From Verrucomicrobiota bacterium (GTDB lineage Bacteria > Verrucomicrobiota > Verrucomicrobiia > Chthoniobacterales > JAFAMB01), in NCBI GenBank assembly GCA_019247695.1, contig JAFBAP010000154.1:1-45057 (forward strand): a stretch of DNA of 45,057 bases, in the 5' to 3' direction. Positions 25,440 to 32,117 of this stretch are shown here, piece by piece. Each line of letters opens with the position of its first letter. Positions within the stretch are counted from its first letter, which is position 1. Both the position numbers and the translations under genes were made by a program. The notes beneath the pieces are model-generated. The model had not been told where the DNA came from. It made no database searches and was given only the letters and a program-made list of their open reading frames with translations.

Positions 25440-26339
25440 ATGTCCACGACCCCGGTCGCCAACTCTGGTCTGCGCTACGTGATCTTGGGTGGTTCGACGG
25501 CTGCGGGCAAAACCGACCTGGCGGTACGAATCGCCGAAGGGCACGGCACGGAAATCGTCAGTGCGGACGCCTTTCAGGTGTACGACGGGCTCGACTTGTT
25601 GTCGGCAAAGCCGTCGCGGGAACAACGCAAACGGGTGCCCCATCATCTTGTCGGCTTCGTGCCGTTACCCCAGCCCTACGATGCGCATCAGTTCGGGCGG
25701 CACGCGCGGGAGGCGATCGCGCGAGCAAATAGCGCCGGCAAAATCCCGCTGGTGGTTGGCGGGACCGGTTTTTACCTGCACGCGTTAACCTCCCGCCTGC
25801 CTGAACTGCCTGCTCCCGACCCGGAACTGCGGTCCCGCCTTGAGGCCATGGCCCCAGAGCACCTGATAAAGGAGCTTCACACGCTCGATCCGCACGGTTT
25901 CAACCGGATCGATCTGCAAAATCCTCGTCGCGTTCTGCGTGCGGTTGAAGTCTGCCGGCAGACCGGAAAACCATTCTCCTCCTTTGCCATCGTCCCGGAG
26001 AGCGCGCCGCCGTCATTCGTCCTGGTCCGGTCGAGGGCTGAACTCCGGCAGCGCATTGACAAACGCGTCGAGGAGATGTTCGCGAAAGGCGTGGTCGATG
26101 AAGTGGCTTCCGCCGGACAAGCCGGCCCAACCGCCTCGCGGATGATCGGCCTTTATCTGATCTGCGATTTATTGGCCGGACGGATCTCGGTGACCGAGTG
26201 CGTCCGAGCCATCCAGCAGCAGACCCGCCAGTACGCCAGGCGACAGGAAACCTGGTTTCGCGGCAAGTCTTATGTGCCGGTCAGCGCCGAGGAGGCCGCC
26301 GATGTCGTCGGTCGTGCGTTGGATAATTGCCACGAATGA
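25440..26339 (+). CDS. miaA: tRNA dimethylallyltransferase
   Basis: MiaA transfers an isopentenyl group to A37 of tRNAs reading UNN codons. The 299-residue protein has the P-loop GGSTAAGKT (17-25). Other family blocks are IVSADAFQVYDGLD, where the usual SADSxQVY has Ala for Ser, VPHHLVGFVPLPQPYDAHQF, LVVGGTGFYLHAL, and NPRRVLRAVEVCRQTGKPFS. It ends with QTRQYARRQETWFR. The start follows the terminator of the RRM gene by about 12 bases, so a promoter must overlap that structure or some readthrough occurs. It is convergent with the pseudouridine synthase gene. Confidence 0.95.
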   Translation: MSTTPVANSGLRYVILGGSTAAGKTDLAVRIAEGHGTEIVSADAFQVYDGLDLLSAKPSREQRKRVPHHLVGFVPLPQPYDAHQFGRHAREAIARANSAGKIPLVVGGTGFYLHALTSRLPELPAPDPELRSRLEAMAPEHLIKELHTLDPHGFNRIDLQNPRRVLRAVEVCRQTGKPFSSFAIVPESAPPSFVLVRSRAELRQRIDKRVEEMFAKGVVDEVASAGQAGPTASRMIGLYLICDLLAGRISVTECVRAIQQQTRQYARRQETWFRGKSYVPVSAEEAADVVGRALDNCHE

Positions 26340-26390
26340 AAACAAAGGAAGCGGCCACACCCCCCGGCCCTTCACTAAACGGCAGTGCCT

Positions 26391-27146
26391 CTATGCCTTG
26401 GCTTCGGCCCCGTCGTCCGCGTTGTTTTCCTCGCGGGCTGGCGTCGGGCGCGAACGCGCCGGCGCCCGTAAGGCTGCAAGCTCTTCAGGACGCAGTTCTC
26501 GGAATTCGCCCGGCTTTAATCCCCGCGCCATCAGCGGGCCGATCCTGATCCGCTGCAATCTGCGGACCCGATAGCCCAGGGACGCCAGCACCCGGCGGAC
26601 TTGCCGTTTGATGCCCTGGGTGAGAACCACCCGAACCTGATCCGAACCGATTTTATGCAGTTCATCAAAGCGTGCACGGCCTTCGGCCAGGTAAACGCCC
26701 TGCCGCACTTTCGGCAAGTCGGCCATGTCAAACTCCCGGTCAAGCGTGACCAGGTATTCTTTTCGCAACTTGTAGCGCGGATGCGTCAGCTGGAGGGCAA
26801 GCTCACCGTCATTGGTCAGAAGCAGTAATCCCTCGGATTCCAGATCCAGCCGGCCGACATGCGCCAGTTTCGGGAGACCCGGCGGGAGTATATTGTAAAT
26901 GGTCTTTCGCTTCCTGTCGTCGGACCGGGTGGTCAGGTACCCTTTGGGTTTATTCAGCAGGACGTAAACAAACCCCTGCGCGCGCACGGTCCGCCCGTCG
27001 ACCCTGACCTGATCGGCCGGGGAAACTTGGGTCACCAGATCCGATGCGACCTTGCCATTTACCCTTACCCGTCCGGTCCGGATGAACGTTTCTGCGCCGC
27101 GCCGTGAAGCGACACCGGCCAAAGCGAGAAAACGGTTGAGCCGCAT
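26391..27146 (-). CDS. RluB/RsuA-type pseudouridine synthase
   Basis: This 251-residue enzyme isomerises a uridine in ribosomal RNA. An N-terminal S4 RNA-binding domain (MRLNRFLALAGVASRRGAET, residues 1-20 onward) is followed by the catalytic domain with the nucleophilic aspartate D101 in GRLDLESEGLLLLTNDG. QLTHPRYKLRKEYLVTLD and LTQGIKRQVRRVL are also typical of the RsuA/RluB/E/F family. The C-terminus is basic and low-complexity. Which rRNA site it modifies (16S or 23S) cannot be told. It is the last gene of the minus-strand run from the rhodanese gene. Confidence 0.93.
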   Translation of the reverse strand: MRLNRFLALAGVASRRGAETFIRTGRVRVNGKVASDLVTQVSPADQVRVDGRTVRAQGFVYVLLNKPKGYLTTRSDDRKRKTIYNILPPGLPKLAHVGRLDLESEGLLLLTNDGELALQLTHPRYKLRKEYLVTLDREFDMADLPKVRQGVYLAEGRARFDELHKIGSDQVRVVLTQGIKRQVRRVLASLGYRVRRLQRIRIGPLMARGLKPGEFRELRPEELAALRAPARSRPTPAREENNADDGAEAKA

Positions 27147-27208
27147 AAATGCAAAAGCGCTGGCGTCGACGAGGACGACAGCGCTCCACTAACGTCGCAC
27201 CAATTCTT

Positions 27209-27364
27209 CTAAGCGTCGGGCTTGGTCTTGGGCAGCCCGATGACCCGGTCACCCGGTTTGAACAATCCGCGTTTCTTCAACAGTTCGACCCGCTCAAAGC
27301 GCTTCAAAACGTTCCGCTTCGCCTGGATCGCACTGGCCCCTTTTAAACTCCGATGCTGTGACAT
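27209..27364 (-). CDS. Small basic protein (Verrucomicrobia/Chlamydiae type)
   Basis: This is a 51-codon gene with a good Shine-Dalgarno sequence (AGGAG, seven bases before the ATG). The product begins MSQHRSLKGASAIQAKRNVL, continues KRFERVELLKKRGLFKPGD and ends RVIGLPKTKPDA. It is strongly basic (about 14 Lys/Arg). From memory it matches the small basic protein family of Verrucomicrobia and Chlamydiae (TIGR04137), which is thought to be ribosome- or RNA-associated. It lies between sufT and the pseudouridine synthase gene on the same strand. It is a useful lineage marker. Confidence 0.85.
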   Translation of the reverse strand: MSQHRSLKGASAIQAKRNVLKRFERVELLKKRGLFKPGDRVIGLPKTKPDA

Positions 27365-27422
27365 GGGTTGCTCCTGGTTGAGCCGCAGAAACTACCGGCT
27401 AAACCTGCAAAAGCAAACGGTT

Positions 27423-27965
27423 TCAGATCAGCCCGAGCTTCATCCTGCCGACTTCGCTGATCATATTCTGGTTCCACGGCGGGTCCCAGACCAGCTCAAC
27501 ATCGGCTTCGTCCACACCCGGGATCGCAAGGATCTTGCTGCGCGCATCCTGGGCGATCGCCGGCCCCATGCCGCATCCGGGCGCCGTCAGGGTCATTTTC
27601 ACCTCAACGCTGGTGCCGGTTTCAGGCGTTTTCGTCACCTGACAATCGTAAACCAGGCCGAGGTCAACGATGTTCACCGGGATTTCGGGGTCGTAAACCG
27701 TCCGAAGCTGGTCCCAAACTTCCTTCTCATCCACGTCGCCACCGGCGCGCTGCTCCTGCCGGCTCGCCCGTCGCTCCAGGCCGAGAGAATCGGCATCCTC
27801 TTCCTTGATCCGGAACAACCCGTAGTCGCAGGCGATCGTGTAGCTGCCGCCAAGATCCTGGGTGATCACTACTTTGGTTCCCGCCGGTATGGTCGTTTTC
27901 AAGCCGGCTGGAATTTGGATCGCTTCGCAATCGCGCCTGAGTTCGATCTCGTTCGTTTCGATCAT
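27423..27965 (-). CDS. sufT: Iron-sulfur cluster assembly protein SufT
   Basis: This 180-residue protein carries a DUF59/MIP18-type domain that helps load Fe-S clusters onto target proteins. The C-terminal half has WDQLRTVYDPEIPVNIVDLG (about 84-103) and MTLTAPGCGMGPAIAQDARS (about 124-143), with the conserved cysteine of the TAPGCG loop. The N-terminal part (IQIPAGLKTTIPAGTKVVIT) is the extra domain typical of stand-alone SufT. Its ATG overlaps the stop of the scaffold gene by four bases, showing translational coupling. Together with the scaffold and rhodanese genes it forms an Fe-S unit. Confidence 0.93.
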   Translation of the reverse strand: MIETNEIELRRDCEAIQIPAGLKTTIPAGTKVVITQDLGGSYTIACDYGLFRIKEEDADSLGLERRASRQEQRAGGDVDEKEVWDQLRTVYDPEIPVNIVDLGLVYDCQVTKTPETGTSVEVKMTLTAPGCGMGPAIAQDARSKILAIPGVDEADVELVWDPPWNQNMISEVGRMKLGLI

Positions 27966-28444
27966 GATTTCTTGGTGATTACTACTTTCTTCGGCGTTCC
28001 ACTGGTAAACTGCTGAATCAGCGTCGGCGCGGACGTGGCCGGGCCGTCCTTGGTCCCCTCACCGGCTTCGGAGCCGAGCGCCGAACGCAGCGCGCCTTCC
28101 ACCAGCTGGGCACAATGAATCTTTACGGGAGGCAACGGTCCCAAAGGCGCGGCGAGTTCCTGGCCCGACATCGCCAAGGCTTCTTCCGGCGTTTTCCCGG
28201 CAATCAGCTCCGTTGCCAGGCTCGCCACCGCGATCGCGGTTTCGCACCCGAAGGTCTGGAAGGTCGCCCGGTCGATCACCCGTTTGCCACCTTCCTCCCT
28301 GAACTTCACCCACATGCGCAGCATGTCGCCGCAGTCCCCCCTACCGACGGTTCCAACCGCGTCAGCCCCTTCCAGTTCCCCTACGTTCTTCGGGTTCCGG
28401 ATGGCCTGTTCAACCTTTTGTGCAAAAGCGTCGGGAACACTCAT
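27962..28444 (-). CDS. IscU/SufU/NifU-N type Fe-S cluster scaffold protein
   Basis: This 160-residue scaffold is predicted to assemble Fe-S clusters. The three ligand cysteines are visible: C38 in GRGDCGD (with D40), C67 in FGCETAIA, and C111 in KIHCAQLVEGAL. After the last cysteine helix there is a 35-residue low-complexity tail not present in IscU (GEGTKDGPATSAPTLIQQF and a basic end). The start MSVPDAFAQKV at 28444 is preferred over 28516, which would overlap the rhodanese gene. It is 16 bases downstream of that gene and overlaps sufT. No cysteine desulfurase gene is visible nearby. Confidence 0.88.
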   Translation of the reverse strand: MSVPDAFAQKVEQAIRNPKNVGELEGADAVGTVGRGDCGDMLRMWVKFREEGGKRVIDRATFQTFGCETAIAVASLATELIAGKTPEEALAMSGQELAAPLGPLPPVKIHCAQLVEGALRSALGSEAGEGTKDGPATSAPTLIQQFTSGTPKKVVITKKS

Positions 28445-28460
28445 CACTCGTATGCGTTGT

Positions 28461-28976
28461 TCACTCCAAATCGTATCGCGGAAGTTCAGGGTCGATCTGA
28501 ACGCTCCATTGGTCAATGCCCCCCTGCAACGATTTCACCCGCGTGAAGCCGTGGCCGGCGAAGTATGCGGCAGCATCCAGGCTGCGAACCCCGTGGTGGC
28601 ATAAAAATACGAACTCACGATCTTTAGGCCAGGAAACCAGTATCTCCTGCATGAGTTCCTGGGTCAGAAAAACGGATTGCGGCAGGTGAACCGCGTCCCA
28701 TTCCTCCCGGCTCCGCACGTCAACGACGGGGATTTGTTCACCGGCTTCCAGCCTTGCCGCCAGCTCCGCCGGTGGGATCTGCATGGCCAGATCGGCCTGG
28801 TGCGCCTGAAGAATGGTTTCAATGGCTTCGTTTACCGGCAGGTCCTGGTTGCGGCGGCAAACTTCAGCCAGGGTTTCATCAGGCCGGAACCCGCAGCTGG
28901 AACAGCCGCCAATGTGGTAGGCCCGGAATAGCGCTCGCTGGGCGCCCGGATATTCCTGCAGAAGGTCCGCCATCAT
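28461..28976 (-). CDS. DUF1858-rhodanese fusion protein
   Basis: This is a predicted sulfur-handling protein of 171 residues. The N-terminal part resembles DUF1858, with a CxxC pair (C25, C28 in IGGCSSCGF). The C-terminal rhodanese domain runs from about 67 to 165, with VVDVRSREEWDAVHL and the active-site cysteine C126 in FVFLCHHGVRS. It could supply persulfide sulfur to the Fe-S scaffold encoded 16 bases downstream. The start at 28976 is uncertain: GTG 29009 adds eleven residues. The much longer open frame to 29774 reads through repeats and is not real. Confidence 0.85.
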   Translation of the reverse strand: MMADLLQEYPGAQRALFRAYHIGGCSSCGFRPDETLAEVCRRNQDLPVNEAIETILQAHQADLAMQIPPAELAARLEAGEQIPVVDVRSREEWDAVHLPQSVFLTQELMQEILVSWPKDREFVFLCHHGVRSLDAAAYFAGHGFTRVKSLQGGIDQWSVQIDPELPRYDLE

Positions 28977-29090
28977 GATTGCAGGGTCGATCGTGGAAGA
29001 AACGCTCACGACAGGAAGTTTGCACCGGTACCTGGGAAAAGCAAAAACCGCAGCCTTGAGGAGGTTCCCCGCCCGGCCGATTATCGGGGA

Positions 29091-29414
29091 ATGGAAAAGG
29101 TGTATTACCAATGCCGGCGCTGCGCCAATTGTTGCCGTTGGCCGGGGTTCGTCCGAGTAACCGATCGCGAGATCGCAGCCATCGCGCGGCACCTTGGGAT
29201 CGACGAAGACGCCTTTATCCAGCGTTACACCCGTCTGCGGCCCGATCGCGACGGCTTGGCCTTGATCGATAAACCAAACGGCGAATGCTTTTTCCTGGAC
29301 GGCAACGTTTGTACGCTGCAACCGGTCAAGCCCGGGCAGTGCCGCGAGTTTCCGAACGGATGGAACTTTCCAGGCTGGCGGGACGTCTGCGAGGCCATCC
29401 CCATTAGAGAGTAA
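29091..29414 (+). CDS. YkgJ-family cysteine-cluster protein
   Basis: This 107-residue protein has the YkgJ (Fe-S or zinc) cysteine cluster. The N-terminal set is CRRCANCC at 8-15, followed by conserved cysteines in GECFFLDGNVCTL, GQCREFP and DVCEAIP. The spacing fits the family, whose members bind a metal centre of unknown role. It is divergent from the rhodanese-scaffold-sufT unit with a 114-bp gap, so a connection with Fe-S metabolism is plausible. Its TAA stop codon lies inside the first heptamer (GAGTAAC) of the adjacent repeat array. Confidence 0.9.
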   Translation: MEKVYYQCRRCANCCRWPGFVRVTDREIAAIARHLGIDEDAFIQRYTRLRPDRDGLALIDKPNGECFFLDGNVCTLQPVKPGQCREFPNGWNFPGWRDVCEAIPIRE

Positions 29415-29726
29415 CGGGTAACGGGTAACGGGTAACGGGTAACGGGTAACGAATAGCGGGTGTCGAGTGTCGAGTGTCGAGTGTCGAGTGTCGAGTGGCG
29501 GGTGGCGGGTGGCGCATCGAAGGCCACAAGCCGAAGTTGTACCCGGTGGAGAGTGCCGCGCGTCAGCCCAGGAAGAACTGTTCACCGGCGGTGTGGAATC
29601 GACGCCATGAGCATGAGCCGTCGACGTCACCCCTCCGCGGCATTTACTCAACGCGACACCCGACACCCGACACCCGTCACCCGCCACTCTCCTCCATTTG
29701 TGGCATTTTTCCGCTTGTGGCATTTG
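29409..29726 (+). repeat. Composite repeat element, copy A (left of the glycan block)
   Basis: The element has four parts. First come fifteen in-phase heptamers at 29409-29513 (GAGTAAC, five GGGTAAC, GAATAGC, GGGTGTC, four GAGTGTC, GAGTGGC, two GGGTGGC). A core follows at about 29524-29655. C-rich heptamers at about 29652-29688 are the complement of GGGTGTC-type units. Last is the TTGTGGCATTTTTCCGC module at 29696-29726. The core recurs inverted at about 33910-34086. The left end includes the YkgJ stop codon, and the right end lies one base from the stop codon of the minus-strand GT2 gene. Confidence 0.88.
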
Positions 29727-29727
29727 C

Positions 29728-30486
29728 TCAGCGGTGGAACGGGTAATCGTGCATCGTGCGCCAGACCCGGCCACGCATCGAGACGATTTCCGCCAGCATG
29801 CCCAGGCTGTCGCGGATCACGCGAACCTTTGAATCGGGCGAGTTGGACCAGTGTACCGGCATTTCGCGGATGGAAAATCCCATCGCGCGAGCCAGCAGCA
29901 GGACCTCGACGTCGAACGAAAAACCGTCCGTTTGTTGCCGGCTGAAAATTTCACGCGCGGCGGTTTGCCGGAAGCCTTTGAAGCCGCACTGCGTGTCCTC
30001 CAGGTCCAGACCGGCCAGGACTTGAACGAGGCGGTTGAAGGTCTGCCCCATCCGTTCGCGTAACGGGCTTTGCCGGTGCAGGATGCGGCTCTGCGGATGC
30101 CGGCGGCTCCCCACAACCACGTCGATCCTTGGATTTTGCTCAAAAATGCGGAGCGCAGTTTCCAGGTCTGAGAGCGGGGTACTCAGGTCTGCGTCGGTGA
30201 AGAAAACGAGTGGCGCCCGGGCCTTCAGCATGCCGGTGCGGACCGCGTACCCTTTTCCCCGGTGCATCTCGTTTGCGATCACCCGGAGCTCCGGAATTCG
30301 TGTTTGCGCCGACTTTGCCACTTCCAAAGTCGCGTCCGGACTCGGTTCGATCACGAGCAAGACCTCGGTGGGAAAGGTCCACTTCGCGGCGTACTCGTGT
30401 ACAACCGACAAGGTCTTCGGCAAACGTAGGGCCTCTTTATACGCAGGGATGATGAGAGAAAGGTACGGCCGAAACTGTTTGGACAT
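29728..30486 (-). CDS. Family 2 glycosyltransferase (polyprenyl-phosphate glucosyltransferase-like)
   Basis: This 252-residue GT-A enzyme is predicted to transfer a sugar from a nucleotide sugar, most likely to polyprenyl phosphate. It starts SLIIPAYKEALRLPKTL (about 10-26). The metal-binding DxD is DAD at 98-100 in VFFTDADLSTP. DTQCGFKGFRQTAAREIF is typical of dolichyl-phosphate beta-glucosyltransferase relatives. No membrane segments are evident. It is divergent from the Agl23-like gene with only 47 bases between start codons. Such a lipid-linked sugar would be the donor for a GT-C enzyme like its neighbour. This link is inference. Confidence 0.9.
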   Translation of the reverse strand: MSKQFRPYLSLIIPAYKEALRLPKTLSVVHEYAAKWTFPTEVLLVIEPSPDATLEVAKSAQTRIPELRVIANEMHRGKGYAVRTGMLKARAPLVFFTDADLSTPLSDLETALRIFEQNPRIDVVVGSRRHPQSRILHRQSPLRERMGQTFNRLVQVLAGLDLEDTQCGFKGFRQTAAREIFSRQQTDGFSFDVEVLLLARAMGFSIREMPVHWSNSPDSKVRVIRDSLGMLAEIVSMRGRVWRTMHDYPFHR

Positions 30487-30533
30487 GGCGCAGAGTTCGC
30501 ATATATATCAGGTCCTTTTGGCGAAAGCTCGAA

Positions 30534-32117
30534 ATGGTGAGACGTAATTTTTTTCTTCCTCTTCTCATCCTGATCGTTGCAGCCGTTCTCCGTTTGATCT
30601 GCCTCGATCTAAAGCCTCCTCATTTCGATGAAGGCATCAACGGCTGGTGGAGCGACGAGATGGCGAAAAAGGGCTTTTACGCCTATGACCCGAGCAACTA
30701 CCATGGCCCGCTGCATTTTTATGTTTTGTTTGCCTTTCTGCGGGTGCTCGGACGCAACCTCTGGGCGTTGCGCCTCCCGGTGGCCATTATGGGCACCGCG
30801 ACGGTCGGATTGGTCTTGTCTTTCCGGCGTTACCTTGGCCCCGGGATAGCGTTCCTTGCCGGGTTGGCCCTTGCAATCTCGCCGGGATACGTGTTTTACA
30901 ACCGTTACTCCATTCACGAAACGTGGCTGGTGTTCTTTTTGATCCTGTTCTTCTGGTCGCTTTGCCGGCTGAATGCAGGTGCCGACAAGCTCGCCACCTG
31001 GACTCTGATACTAAGCGCGGCGGGCATGATCCTGACCAAAGAGACGTACGTCATTCACCTGTTCGCAACGCTTGTTGCAGGCGTTTTTGTGATCGTCACA
31101 GGACTCGCGAATCGAGGCGAATCAGCGCTGCCCCGATGGCGCCACCTTGACCGGACCGCCTTCCTCGGTTCCGCCCTGGTCGGGGTTTTTCTGATCGTCC
31201 TTTTCTATTCCGGCACTTTTCTCAATTTTGCGGGCCTGCGCGGGCTTTTTGAAACCTTCACGCCGTGGACCAAAACCGGGCTGGAAGCCGCCGGTCACGG
31301 CAAACCCCAGTACGATCTGTTTAGCCTGGTTCCTGGCGGCCTGGCCGCCATCGGACCGTTCGCGAGGCTGCAGGCGTTCCGGTTAAACTGGTATTGGATC
31401 AAGCTCCTTACCGTCTATGAATGGTTCGCGCTGGCCGGGGTGATTCTCAGCCTGCCTTACCTCTTTACCGGCCGGCGCGCGCTACGTTTTCTGGCTGTCT
31501 ATGCCTGGTTGACGCTGGTCGCCTACAGCCTGATTCCGTACAAGACCCCGTGGTGCATCATTTCCATCGCATGGCCCTTTTTCTTCCTGTGCGCGGCCGG
31601 CCTCGTCTGCCTTCGCCGTCTGGTCGGACTCATCCCTGTCGTGGTGGTTGCGACGGCGCTGCTCGGACACGACGCATGGTGCATGTTCCGGCTGAACTTC
31701 CGGCAGTACGATGACCCGCGCCAGATGTACGCGTACGTTCAGACCTATCGCGATTACCGCGCCTTCGTCGGACCGATCCTGCGCGAAATCACCCTGCACC
31801 CTCAGCTCAAGAACCAGTTGAAGGGTGAAATCCTGCTTTCCAGCTATTTTCCGATTCCCTGGGTCCTGGGTGACATCTCGCACATCGGCTACTACGATAA
31901 GGAAGAATCGTGGCCGAAGAACCTGGACGCGGATTTCATCGCCGCCCCCGATGAGGTCGCGCCCGAGGTGGAGGCCAGTCTCACCCAACCCTACCTTGAG
32001 ACCGCGTTTCGTCTCCGGGACGGGATGGGCATGTGCCGCGCCTTCTTTCAATATGAGCGGTTCAAGGACGTGTTTCCCGGGCGGCAACCTGACTTTGTTC
32101 CGGAACAGGCTCAATGA
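30534..32117 (+). CDS. Agl23/GT39-like membrane glycosyltransferase
   Basis: This is a polytopic membrane protein of 527 residues with roughly ten to eleven hydrophobic segments. The N-terminal first loop contains PPHFDEGINGWWSDEM, matching the acidic DE motif of GT-C (PMT/GT39) enzymes that use lipid-phosphate sugars. From memory it resembles the TIGR03663 family (Agl23, described as flippase-activity-associated). The last 130 residues are soluble and carry no motif I recognise. Its stop overlaps the next start by four bases (ATGA). With the divergent GT2 gene it probably forms a small protein- or glycan-glycosylation set. Confidence 0.85.
   Translation: MVRRNFFLPLLILIVAAVLRLICLDLKPPHFDEGINGWWSDEMAKKGFYAYDPSNYHGPLHFYVLFAFLRVLGRNLWALRLPVAIMGTATVGLVLSFRRYLGPGIAFLAGLALAISPGYVFYNRYSIHETWLVFFLILFFWSLCRLNAGADKLATWTLILSAAGMILTKETYVIHLFATLVAGVFVIVTGLANRGESALPRWRHLDRTAFLGSALVGVFLIVLFYSGTFLNFAGLRGLFETFTPWTKTGLEAAGHGKPQYDLFSLVPGGLAAIGPFARLQAFRLNWYWIKLLTVYEWFALAGVILSLPYLFTGRRALRFLAVYAWLTLVAYSLIPYKTPWCIISIAWPFFFLCAAGLVCLRRLVGLIPVVVVATALLGHDAWCMFRLNFRQYDDPRQMYAYVQTYRDYRAFVGPILREITLHPQLKNQLKGEILLSSYFPIPWVLGDISHIGYYDKEESWPKNLDADFIAAPDEVAPEVEASLTQPYLETAFRLRDGMGMCRAFFQYERFKDVFPGRQPDFVPEQAQ

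Noticed and set aside
28977-29774. N-terminal extension of the rhodanese protein to 437 residues
   Set aside because: The extra sequence translates heptamer and 9-bp repeats and runs antisense through the YkgJ gene; DUF1858-rhodanese proteins start near 28976.
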